Shown here one piece after another: positions 56,532 to 64,000 of a stretch of 64,000 nucleotides of DNA. Made by a program: the position numbers and the translations under genes. Under the pieces are notes generated by a model. That model did not search any database and had not been told where the DNA came from. It was given only the letters and a program-made list of their open reading frames with translations. The stretch is from Azohydromonas australica DSM 1124 (GTDB lineage: Bacteria; Pseudomonadota; Gammaproteobacteria; Burkholderiales; Burkholderiaceae_C): the NCBI RefSeq assembly GCF_000430725.1, contig NZ_KE387209.1:126415-190414 (forward strand), written 5' to 3'. Numbering within the stretch: the first letter of the stretch is position 1; each line of letters opens with the position of its first letter.

Positions 56532-56550
56532 ACCAAGTAAGGAGTTCATC

Positions 56551-56948
56551 GTGGAGATCAGACGTATCGGCACGCAGCCCTCCTCCCTGGCCCCCAAATC
56601 CCACTTCGATGGGATGGTCCGTGCGGATCCCCTTTACAACGCAGGTGCTCCGCCCGCGTGAAGGCATCAAGCGTCACTTTTGAGCCCGGCGCCCGCACCC
56701 ATTGGCACAAACACCCACTCGGGCAGATGCTGATCGTCACGGCAGGCTGTGGCTGGGTGCAGCGAGAAGGTGGGGCTGTGGAAGAGATCCGGTCTGGAGA
56801 TGTGGTCTGGATACAGCTGCATGAAAAGCACTGGCATGGCGCCAGCGAAAAGACCGCAATGACACACATCTCGGTATCCGAGGTTCTCGAAGGTCAGCCG
56901 GTGGACTGGCTGGAAAGGGTGCAGCTGCCGTCAACGACCCCTGCCTGA
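56551..56948 (+). pseudogene. Cupin-domain protein interrupted by a frameshift
   Basis: A GTG at 56551 with TAAGGAG upstream opens a frame giving EIRRIGTQPSS and GMVRADPLYNAGAPPA, the normal start of small quercetinase-like/carboxymuconolactone-associated cupins, then stops at 56659. From 56658 the next frame continues seamlessly (VTFEPGARTHWHKHPLGQ, VTAGCGWVQREGG, HGASEKTAMTHI) with the metal-binding His residues. One base appears lost between 56655 and 56660. A sequencing error cannot be excluded; if real, the protein would be split. Fourth gene of the HIBADH operon. Confidence 0.8.
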
Positions 56949-57021
56949 GGGCCGAGGCGTTGGAGAGCTCTGCAAGCCTGAGGTCGACCAGGCAGAGCAG
57001 GCAAAAGCCCGCTTGCGTTAG

Positions 57022-58186
57022 GGCAAAGCTGAATAAGGTCCGTGACAAGGGTGGCTGGTACGGTGCTGCAGCATGAAGCAACAGACCCTTGCCATGGCCG
57101 CTGACCAGGAAGCCGGATTCGAGCGCTACCGTTGTCCGACCAGGCGCGACGTGTTCCTGGAGACGATGGAAGAGATCGTGCCGTGGCAGGAGCTGTGCGC
57201 GGTGATCGAGCCGCACTACCCCAAGGCAGGCAGCGGTCGCCCACCCATCGGGCTGGAGCGCATGCTGCGCATGTACTTCGTGCAGCACTGGTTCATGGCC
57301 GACGATGCCTGCGAGGAGGCGCTGCTGGATAGCACGGCGCTGCGCCGCTTTGTGGGCATCGACCTGGGCCGAGAGCGCGTGCCCGACGGCACGACGCTGC
57401 TGAAGTTTCGCCGTCTGCTGGAACGCCACGAGCTGGGCGAGCAGCTGTTTACTGCAGTGGGCCAGGTGCTTCAGGCCCGTGGCCTGAAGTTGGGCACCGG
57501 CACGATCGTGGACGCCACCATCATTGGTGCGCCGAGCTCGACGAAGAACGCCGACAAGGCCCGCGACCCTGAGATGCACCAGACCTGCAAGGGAAGGCAG
57601 TGGCACTTCGGCATGAAATTGCACATCGGCGTGGACAGCCGCACCGGGCTGGCGCACCGCGCCGTGGTGACGGCGGCCAACGCGCACGACAAGCATCCGC
57701 TGCCGCAGCTGCTGCACGGCAACGAGCGACGTGTTTACGGCGACAGCGCCTACGCCAGCCAGAAGGCACTGATCCAGGCCAGAGCGCCGCGGGCCAAGGA
57801 CTTCACCAACCAGCGCGTGCGCAAGGGCGTGGAGAACAACGAGGTCCAGCGCTCGAAGAACCGCAACAAGTCCAAGGTCCGTGCCCGGATAGAACATGTC
57901 TTCGCTGTCGTCAAGCGGCTGTGGGGATTCACCAAGGTGCGCTACCGCGGGCTGGCCAAGAACGCCACGCGCTCGTTCGTCGCGCTGGGTCTGGTCAACA
58001 TTTACCTAGCCCGGGCGTACGTGGCATGAGTGCGCCCAAAATGGGGGCCATGGGCGGCTGCAAGGCCACGATGGCGGTGATTGAGCGACAGTTCGCATGA
58101 ATCTCACGCGCCTGAACAGCATCCATTCCGCATTGCGGGATCACGGGTCATTGGCTCGTTGAATCAACAACTTGTTCAGCGTTGCC
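57022..58186 (+). mobile_element. IS5-family insertion sequence
   Basis: The 1165-bp element begins GGCAAAGCTGAATAAG and ends with the complement of GGCAACGCTGAACAAG, 16-bp terminal inverted repeats with two mismatches. TTAG flanks both ends (57018-57021 and 58187-58190), a 4-bp target duplication of the YTAR form used by the IS5 subgroup. It encodes one DDE transposase. The intact target duplication suggests a simple, recent insertion. Confidence 0.9.
57073..58029 (+). CDS. IS5-family DDE transposase
   Basis: A 318-aa transposase. An N-terminal DUF772-type region (FLETMEEIVPWQELCAVIEPHY, RPPIGLERMLRMYFVQHW) is followed by the DDE triad: Asp in GTIVDATIIGAPSS, Asp in VYGDSAYASQ and Glu in ARIEHVFAVVKR, with the final WGFTKVRYRGLAKN. 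Length is normal and no frameshift is seen, so it is probably active. Confidence 0.95.
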   Translation: MKQQTLAMAADQEAGFERYRCPTRRDVFLETMEEIVPWQELCAVIEPHYPKAGSGRPPIGLERMLRMYFVQHWFMADDACEEALLDSTALRRFVGIDLGRERVPDGTTLLKFRRLLERHELGEQLFTAVGQVLQARGLKLGTGTIVDATIIGAPSSTKNADKARDPEMHQTCKGRQWHFGMKLHIGVDSRTGLAHRAVVTAANAHDKHPLPQLLHGNERRVYGDSAYASQKALIQARAPRAKDFTNQRVRKGVENNEVQRSKNRNKSKVRARIEHVFAVVKRLWGFTKVRYRGLAKNATRSFVALGLVNIYLARAYVA

Positions 58187-58228
58187 TTAGGGTGAAGTAA
58201 GTAGGTCCATCCGCGGACGCATCCTCAG

Positions 58229-58345
58229 TTGGTGGCTCCGGAAACGATCGCTGCCAGTCCGCGTTGTGCTGACGAGCGCGGCGCGTTGTTTTACCGGACG
58301 GCATGCCGCGCCTACCGACTTACGGGACTCGAAGCTGCCTGTGAT
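58229..58345 (+). pseudogene. C-terminal remnant of an amidohydrolase
   Basis: The frame reads ADERGALFYRTACRAYRLTGLEA, matching the end of the amidohydrolase at 34852-35970 (DERSDLFYRTACRTYRL) very closely. The catalytic barrel is missing; only about 35 codons remain, about 40 nt beyond the IS right end. No metal-binding residues are present, so it is not functional. Confidence 0.75.
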
Positions 58346-58613
58346 GAGGCAGCGGCCGTGCAGATTGCAGTTCACGCCGTGGCGTCGGACACCAACGTAG
58401 GCGACGACTGCCACGCGCTGGCGTTCGCGATGGCTGCCGATGGCCTTTACCGAGTGACTGGCCGTCATCGGTGGCTCGTCGCGCACGGTCCTCCAACAGC
58501 GTCAAGCGCCATGTTGGGTTTTGCTCCGCCTACTGAGTTAGCCGTCTCGGCACAGCCAAACGCGCGCCGGCATTGGCTTCAAAACTGCAAGAGAAGCCAA
58601 TGCCTGGCGCTGG
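58346..58613. other. Intergenic segment, no recognised gene
   Basis: A frame continues from the amidohydrolase remnant to 58648 but shows no further similarity. Nothing else is seen before the end of the carboxylesterase gene. Confidence 0.4.
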
Positions 58614-60269
58614 TCAATCCTTATAGGTCATCAGGGCGGCACGATTGAACGGGTCTAGACGGACGGCTGCCGCGGCAGTCCGGTCGCCCGAAAGGTAGTC
58701 ATTGACGGCCCGGCATTGGACGTCGACCGTCATCGTCGCGCGCGATGCCGCGTCGAACGGCTTCCACGCCGGCATGCGCGGATTGTTGGGATTTCCGCTT
58801 CGCGCAAAGGCTACAAACGCCGACATCAGGTTTTTGGATACTTCCAGGGTCTCCGGGCCCGTGCCGAGCAGCGCGGACGCCTTGTCAGTGGTGCCGAACG
58901 CGAACGGGATGTCGACCGTGTGTGGCGAGCCCCACAACCCGCCCGCAACGGGCGTCTTCCAGACGAAGTTGTACAGGTAGACAGGCGCCTGGCCCGCATT
59001 TGCCTTTACCTCCGCGGCCTGCAGCATCGGCAAGCGGAACAGCGTGTTGGTGATCAGCGCCACCAGCACTTCGGACGGAGTGCGCTGCGGATCGTCCCGC
59101 CGGAACGAAGCCATCAAGGCCGCAGCCTTCTCATCATCGATTCCAAACTGGGCTTTGAGACGCTCCCTCACCTGTCGCTCGCTCAGCCTCATGTGGCGCA
59201 CATCGTCTGCAAAGTAGAAGGTCGCTTCGGTCTTTGCCGTGCCGATGAGCAGCGGCACGGAAGCATGCAGCGGCAGCGCCTGCGGCGTCATTGGGCCCCC
59301 GACCACATGGCGGCCGTCGACAACCGGCCGGCTGCCCTCGCGCCTCGCCCTGACCGCGGCGAGGCGAGCCTCGATGAGCTTGTCCGTGGGCACCTGTTGG
59401 AGCCGCCGCAGCCCGGACTTGTCGATGCCGAGATGCTCCAAGAAAGTGTCGACGTAAGCTTCTGTCGCCTGTGCAGCCGCCACGTTCATGCCGGATGTGC
59501 CGCTCATGTTGATGGCCCGGTGGAACAACCCCTTCGCGGCCGGCATGCCCATCAGCACCATGATCTTCGAGCCGCCGCCGGACTGGCCGAACAGCGTCAC
59601 GTTGCCCGGGTCACCCCCGAACACTGCGATGTTCCGCTGGATCCATCGCAGTGCGGCGATCAGGTCGAGTTGACCGGCGTTTGCTGCATCACCGAACGAT
59701 TCGGTGTCAATGTGGCCGAGATTGAGGTAGCCGAACACATTCAGCCGGTGGTTAAGCGTCACGACCACCACGTCGCCAAATTCCGCCAGCGCACTGCCAT
59801 CCAGTATCTCTCCTCCACCGCCTCCGGTGACGTAGCCGCCGCCATGGATGTAGACCATCACCGGCCGACGGCCTCGGTCGGTTGCGGGGGTATAGACATT
59901 GAGTACGCAACAGTTCTCGCTGAAGGGCTCCGACTGCGCGTACCATGCCAGTATCGGCGCGTCGCCGAAGGTCTCGTGTTCCTGCACGCAGCGGTCACCG
60001 AAGCGCACCGCCTCGCGGACTCCGCTCCAGGCCTCGACCGGCTGGGGTGCCTTGAACCGGTTCGCGCCGCCGGTCGGCGCCGCGTAAGGTATACCCTTGA
60101 ATGCAATTGCGTGTTTGTCGCGTGAACCACGCAGCTTGCCGCTGTCAATCTCCACGGTGATGCGGTCGTCGCCGAGCGCGCGCTGAGGGACCAGGAACGC
60201 TGGCACCGCCATTCCCGATGTGGCGATGAATTGACGGCGGTTCGGATGATGTACAACGATGCGACGCAT
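58614..60269 (-). CDS. Type-B carboxylesterase, Tat-exported
   Basis: A 551-aa alpha/beta hydrolase. Tat-like signal with NRRQFIATSGMAVPAFL, then FKGIPYAAPTGGANRF, CCVLNVYTP and YIHGGGYVTGGGG (oxyanion region). Nucleophile Ser in FGQSGGG, which has Gln where most have Glu; Glu in TAKTEATFYF; His in GSPHTVDIPF. I use the ATG at 60269 with GGAGACC upstream rather than the longer frame. Divergent from the hydrolase at 60450. Family relative of the enzyme at 47936. Confidence 0.9.
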   Translation of the reverse strand: MRRIVVHHPNRRQFIATSGMAVPAFLVPQRALGDDRITVEIDSGKLRGSRDKHAIAFKGIPYAAPTGGANRFKAPQPVEAWSGVREAVRFGDRCVQEHETFGDAPILAWYAQSEPFSENCCVLNVYTPATDRGRRPVMVYIHGGGYVTGGGGGEILDGSALAEFGDVVVVTLNHRLNVFGYLNLGHIDTESFGDAANAGQLDLIAALRWIQRNIAVFGGDPGNVTLFGQSGGGSKIMVLMGMPAAKGLFHRAINMSGTSGMNVAAAQATEAYVDTFLEHLGIDKSGLRRLQQVPTDKLIEARLAAVRARREGSRPVVDGRHVVGGPMTPQALPLHASVPLLIGTAKTEATFYFADDVRHMRLSERQVRERLKAQFGIDDEKAAALMASFRRDDPQRTPSEVLVALITNTLFRLPMLQAAEVKANAGQAPVYLYNFVWKTPVAGGLWGSPHTVDIPFAFGTTDKASALLGTGPETLEVSKNLMSAFVAFARSGNPNNPRMPAWKPFDAASRATMTVDVQCRAVNDYLSGDRTAAAAVRLDPFNRAALMTYKD

Positions 60270-60449
60270 GGTCTCCTGCCAGTGTGAGTCCGCGCAAATG
60301 CGGTACAGGAATTCTTCGCATGCCGGCCTGGGAGGTCCAATCGTCTTTTCAGGACGCTGTCTCCGCGAGACGCGAACGACGGGATGAAGCGACGAAGTCC
60401 CCAACGAGCCGGCCCAAGGTCCGGCTGATCTGCAAACCTCCAGTCACCT

Positions 60450-61484
60450 ATGCGGCACATCGAGCAAGCAATCAAAGTGGTTCATGGACAGCCACCGCTC
60501 TTGATCTCCCGGCAAGGCAGTTTCGCTGTCGGCGGAACCATCGGCCGCGAGCCTGGGGTCTATGACCCCGGCACCCAATCCTCGTCGGGTCAGACGCTGC
60601 ACGGCGACCATGCACATGTCTTTTTCCAGATCCCGGTGGATGCCAAGGCGATGCCACTGGTCATGCTCCACGGTGGCGGTCAGTTCTCGAGAACCTGGCA
60701 GACTACGCCGGATGGCCGCGAAGGCTTCCAGGACCTCTTCCTGCGGCGGCAACATGCGGTCTACCTCGTGGACCAGCCGCGGCGCGGCGGAGCAGGGCTC
60801 AGCTCCATGCCGGCAACATTGACCCCGAGGCACGACGACCAGCGGCTCTTCGACAATTTCCGTCTTGGCATCTGGCCCGACTTCTTTGAGGGAGTGCAGT
60901 TCCCACGCGACAGCGAGTCGCTGAACCAGTTTTTCCGCCAAGCGACTCCCGACACCGGCCCGTTCGACCTGCGAGTTGTCTCCGATGCGTTGGCGACGCT
61001 GTTCGACCGAATCGGGCCCGCCGTGCTTGTCACGCACTCTCAGGGCGGTGGACCGGGCTGGTTCACCGCGATGAAGAGCCATGACGTGCGCGCGATCGTC
61101 TCGTACGAGCCGGGCAGCAACTTCGTCTTTCCGGAAGGCGAGGTACCGCCGCCCATGCCGGCCGCGACCACGCCGCTGTCGGCGCTGGCCGTCCCTTCAG
61201 CGTACTTCGATCGGCTTACGGCCATACCAATCGTCCTCTTCTATGGCGACAACATTCCCAACCACCCTGTCGCGCAGAAAGGTGCCGATCACTGGCGTGT
61301 CCGGCTGGCCATGGCGCGGCACTGGGCCGGTGTGGTGAACCGGCGCGGCGGTGACGTGGCCGTGGTCCATCTCCCAGAGCTCGGGATTCGCGGCAATACG
61401 CATTTCCCGTTCTCGGACTTGAACAACGTGCGGATCGCCGATCTGCTGTCGGATTTCCTCAGGCGCAAGGCCCTGGACCGCTGA
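60450..61484 (+). CDS. Alpha/beta hydrolase without signal peptide
   Basis: A 344-aa paralog of the exported hydrolase at 51110. Oxyanion region MLHGGGQFSRTW, nucleophile elbow VTHSQGGGPGW, FYGDNIP and RGNTHFPFSD. The shared segments are nearly identical, but the N-terminus starts with RHIEQAIKVVHGQ and lacks an export signal, so this copy is probably cytosolic, unless the true start was lost. It has a conventional Ser-Gln-Gly elbow where the paralog has Ser-Gln-Ser. Confidence 0.85.
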   Translation: MRHIEQAIKVVHGQPPLLISRQGSFAVGGTIGREPGVYDPGTQSSSGQTLHGDHAHVFFQIPVDAKAMPLVMLHGGGQFSRTWQTTPDGREGFQDLFLRRQHAVYLVDQPRRGGAGLSSMPATLTPRHDDQRLFDNFRLGIWPDFFEGVQFPRDSESLNQFFRQATPDTGPFDLRVVSDALATLFDRIGPAVLVTHSQGGGPGWFTAMKSHDVRAIVSYEPGSNFVFPEGEVPPPMPAATTPLSALAVPSAYFDRLTAIPIVLFYGDNIPNHPVAQKGADHWRVRLAMARHWAGVVNRRGGDVAVVHLPELGIRGNTHFPFSDLNNVRIADLLSDFLRRKALDR

Positions 61485-61514
61485 TCCGTGCCACACGGCC
61501 GCTGAAGGAAAATT

Positions 61515-61540
61515 GCCCCGAGGCCGGGCGGCGTCGGGGC
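61515..61540 (-). terminator. Intrinsic terminator for the porin gene
   Basis: On the minus strand GCCCCGA-N12-TCGGGGC is followed by AATTTT, a 7-bp GC stem and U-run 56 nt past the porin stop. It lies between convergent genes and may also act for the hydrolase at 60450. Confidence 0.65.
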
Positions 61541-61596
61541 TTGGAGTAGGCACCGCGAAGTGTTCGCGGCGTCCAGAGTCTCGGCGGGCTTCGAGA

Positions 61597-62634
61597 TCAG
61601 AAGTTGTGGCGGATGCCCACGTCGAAGCCCGTCGACGAGCGATCGGGCGCCGTCGTCGACCCGGCGATGGCAAGGGCCGAACCATCGCTGTTGCGAATGC
61701 GCGCCAGCGTGGTGTAGGCGGCTGTACGCTTCGACAAGTTGTAGACGAAACCTACGGCGTACTTCTCGCCAGTCGGGCTATTGGCTGCGTTGGTGGTGAA
61801 CCTCGAATACGAGGCCTTGAACTCGTGAAGGCCCACAGGTACGCGAACCCCCACAAGTGCCCCCTTTTGCTCCAGCGTTCCCTGCTGATCGCGGTTCACG
61901 TTGGCAGAGAGGATGACAGGACCGAAGTCATAGATCGCAGCCACGTCGCGGTAGATCGCATCACCCACTGCAAACTGGGTTCGCGCATAGGCAGCCACGG
62001 CGCCGAACTTTCCCTGGTCGTAATTCAGTTTGATGCCGCTGCCGGAGCCGTCCTTTGACGTGGCCGAGCCGCTTGCGTTTTCGCCAAACCAATGCTGGAT
62101 AGTGCTGGACAGCCCGAAAACTCGCGGCGTGACGTAGGCCACGCTGTTCGACACCCGGACCTGGTTCGGGTTGATGCTGGCGGTGTAGTTCAGCCCGATG
62201 CCGGAGCCCACGCCGAAAACATCGAAGCGAGCGGTGAAGGCATCGTAGGTCGGCGACCAGTTGCGGCCCAGTTGCAGTTCGCCGAACGCCCCTTTCAGGA
62301 AAACGATGGCTCGGCGGTTGAACGCGAGGCCGCTTGCGGTCGTGGCGCCGCTGGGTTGGTTGTTGGTGTTCGTTGCAACGCCAAGCCCTGTATCCGCATT
62401 GATGCCTGCCTCGAGCCAGAAGCCTGCGCTCAATCCGCCGCCCAGGTCTTCCGTACCGCGAAAGAAAAGCTTGCTGCTGCTGTTGCCGCCGCTGGACAGC
62501 AACGACCGGCTCGTCAGGGAACCGTTGACCCGCTGCGCGTAGAGGTCGACGGTGCCCGAGATAGACACCGAGGATTGTGCGTGTGCGACTGCAGTTGTAC
62601 CCGCCAAGCTCAGCAAAATGAGCGACTTTTTCAT
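61597..62634 (-). CDS. Gram-negative porin (Omp32-like)
   Basis: A 345-aa outer-membrane beta-barrel. Signal peptide MKKSLILLSLAGTTAVAHA then QSSVSISGTVDLYAQRV, the usual first strand, SSKLFFRGTEDLGGGLSAGFWLEAG and FGELQLGRNWSP (constriction-loop region), ending in DVGIRHNF with the terminal Phe needed for barrel assembly. The trimeric porin family passes anions and small organic acids. Divergent from the HIBADH at 62988. The ATG at 62634 is selected for the signal peptide. Confidence 0.93.
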   Translation of the reverse strand: MKKSLILLSLAGTTAVAHAQSSVSISGTVDLYAQRVNGSLTSRSLLSSGGNSSSKLFFRGTEDLGGGLSAGFWLEAGINADTGLGVATNTNNQPSGATTASGLAFNRRAIVFLKGAFGELQLGRNWSPTYDAFTARFDVFGVGSGIGLNYTASINPNQVRVSNSVAYVTPRVFGLSSTIQHWFGENASGSATSKDGSGSGIKLNYDQGKFGAVAAYARTQFAVGDAIYRDVAAIYDFGPVILSANVNRDQQGTLEQKGALVGVRVPVGLHEFKASYSRFTTNAANSPTGEKYAVGFVYNLSKRTAAYTTLARIRNSDGSALAIAGSTTAPDRSSTGFDVGIRHNF

Positions 62635-62938
62635 TTGAATGGTCTCCTCCAGAGTGGAGTCATGGCCAATGCTTTGGCCTCGGACATAGAAGGGCTGTCC
62701 TGTGCCGAACGACCTCGCGAGTCGATTCGATCGAAGGGATATCCCCTGCTTGGCGAAGGCCCGTCCGAAACACGACCTGGCGGACGTGTGCACATGGATG
62801 AGAGTCAGTCTAGGTGCGGACTCCTCGGCAAATCCATGGCCTTTTTTGGGACCCGGCGTTCACGTATCGCGATTGATCGGACCCGGTCATCTGCAGCCAA
62901 GCGACGTTGACAGGGTTCATCGTGCAACGGTACTATGA

Positions 62939-62974
62939 GTACGGATATGCGACGTTTTGTTCGTATATACGAAA
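62939..62974. promoter_or_regulatory. Tandem palindromic operator, site 6
   Basis: GTTCGTATATACGAAA at 62959-62974 (15 of 16) with a second copy GTACGGATATGCGACG (11 of 16) starting exactly 20 bp upstream at 62939. It ends 13 nt before the HIBADH ATG, the same distance as at operator site 2. Confidence 0.75.
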
Positions 62975-62987
62975 CCATGGAGACGGC

Positions 62988-63914
62988 ATGAAGATAGGAT
63001 TCATTGGACTTGGCGCGATGGGATCGGGCATCGCTTTGAACCTCTGCAAGGCAGGATTCGATGTCAGCGTGTTCGACCTGCGCAAGGAAAGCGCAGCGCC
63101 GCTTCTCGATGCAGGCGCACGGTGGGCCCAGACGGTTCATGAGCTCGCCAGTGAAGCCGACGTGGTTTTCACGTCCGTCCCAGGCCCGAAGGAGATGAAG
63201 GACCTCGCGCTGCGCGATGATGGCCTGCTTCATGCGATGCGGCCCGGCAGCGCCTGGTTCGACTTGACGACCAACGCGCCGAGCGTGGTGCGAGAGGTAT
63301 CGGTGCCCTTCCAGGCGCGCGGCATCGCCGTACTGGACGCGCCCGTCAGTGGACGGCCCGCCGGTGCACGGTCCGGCAAGCTGGCGATCTACGTCGGCGG
63401 CGACCGCGACGTCTTCGAACGCCACAGTAACGTGCTCGACGCCATGGGTGACCGCGTGATGCACGTTGGCCCGGTGGGCTCCGGCAACGTCGCAAAGCTG
63501 GTGCACAACAGCATCAGCCTCGTCACCCGGATGGCGATCGCCGAAGGCATGACGCTGGGCGTCAAAGCAGGCATGGACCCGCTGGAACTGTGGCACGCGG
63601 TACGCCAGGGCGCCATCGGACGTGTACGCACCTTCGACGTCCTTGGCGACCAGTACATGCAGTCGAAGTTCGAGCCCGCATCCTTCGCGCTGCGCCTCGC
63701 ATACAAGGATTTCACCTTGGCGTTGGAGCTCGCACGCGAGGTTGGCGTGCCGATGAAGCAAGCCGAGGTCGCTTATCAGGACTACACCGAAGCGCTGAGG
63801 CGGGGCTGGGGTGACCGCGATTCACGCGCCCCGATGCAACTGCAGAACGAGCGTGCCGGCGTAACGATCCAAGCGTCCGCGGAGGACGTGCAAAAGACGC
63901 TGGCGCGGGGCTGA
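62988..63914 (+). CDS. 3-hydroxyisobutyrate dehydrogenase-family oxidoreductase
   Basis: A 308-aa beta-hydroxyacid dehydrogenase. IGFIGLGAMGSGIALNL for NAD(P), DAPVSGRPAGARSGK substrate loop, catalytic Lys in GNVAKLVHNSI and FALRLAYKDFTLALELA in the C-terminal domain. The ATG at 62988 is fixed by GGAGACGG just upstream and by operator site 6, which would otherwise lie inside the longer frame. It has a longer C-terminal tail than the paralog at 53664. Substrate unknown. Confidence 0.92.
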   Translation: MKIGFIGLGAMGSGIALNLCKAGFDVSVFDLRKESAAPLLDAGARWAQTVHELASEADVVFTSVPGPKEMKDLALRDDGLLHAMRPGSAWFDLTTNAPSVVREVSVPFQARGIAVLDAPVSGRPAGARSGKLAIYVGGDRDVFERHSNVLDAMGDRVMHVGPVGSGNVAKLVHNSISLVTRMAIAEGMTLGVKAGMDPLELWHAVRQGAIGRVRTFDVLGDQYMQSKFEPASFALRLAYKDFTLALELAREVGVPMKQAEVAYQDYTEALRRGWGDRDSRAPMQLQNERAGVTIQASAEDVQKTLARG

Positions 63915-64000
63915 CTCCCGCGACGGTGGCCGCTTCGAACAGGGAACTACCGCTGAGGCAGCTGGTCTTGCGCGGCACGTGACTGGCCTGCCTGCCAGCG

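Noticed and set aside
62726..62735. Palindrome TTCGATCGAA upstream of the porin gene.
   Set aside because: It lacks the TATATA centre, the length and the 20-bp partner of the regulon operator.

Overview
The window is high-GC DNA of a betaproteobacterium, most likely Burkholderiales (Comamonadaceae or Alcaligenaceae type). The reasons are seven Bug/TctC-type periplasmic solute receptors, MmgE/PrpD enzymes next to them, a small DUF4148-like protein, a Gram-negative porin ending in Phe and many LysR regulators. No rRNA, tRNA or CRISPR array was seen. The species cannot be fixed from the sequence.

Layout. (1) 0-3 kb, minus strand: a flavocytochrome c sulfide dehydrogenase pair (fccA/fccB) and an SMP-30/gluconolactonase-like protein. 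(2) 3.6-12 kb: a Bcr/CflA exporter, an aldo/keto reductase (AKR), LysR, an SDR, an NTF2-like protein and an NAD(P)-binding protein. Broken genes lie between them: an iorA-iorB deletion fusion, a response regulator with an internal stop, and an AKR remnant. (3) 11.8-28 kb, a stress and efflux island: LysR, a complete RND pump (outer membrane factor, pump, adaptor) divergent from an AraC regulator, a CPA1 Na+/H+ antiporter, three tandem AKRs, a zinc alcohol dehydrogenase and a DHA2 exporter. An almost exact copy of one AKR locus, with a 780-bp internal deletion, sits 12.4 kb from the intact copy. (4) 28-50 kb, a catabolic island: GST, three MmgE/PrpD proteins, six Bug receptors, an aldehyde dehydrogenase, a zinc ADH, two amidohydrolases, an SDR, LysR and a type-B carboxylesterase. 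(5) 50-64 kb: two paralogous alpha/beta hydrolases, two 3-hydroxyisobutyrate-dehydrogenase-like proteins, a second SMP-30 protein, a seventh Bug receptor, a frameshifted cupin, an IS5-family element with TTAG target duplications, another carboxylesterase and a porin.

How it works together. The catabolic half encodes uptake (porin, Bug receptors), hydrolysis of esters or lactones (carboxylesterases, alpha/beta hydrolases, SMP-30, amidohydrolases), and oxidation or dehydration (ADH, ALDH, SDR, HIBADH, PrpD). No TctA/TctB membrane partner is present for any of the seven receptors. The substrate is unknown.

The most notable signal is non-coding. A 16-bp palindrome, consensus GTTCGTATATACGAAC, occurs at six control regions spread over 60 kb. 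At every one a second, usually weaker, copy lies exactly 20 bp away. It precedes SMP-30, the GST-to-Bug operon, a divergent Bug pair, a Bug-PrpD operon, an exported hydrolase and a HIBADH. This suggests one regulon controlled by a regulator encoded outside the window. Several genes are decayed, so the island appears to be actively remodelled.
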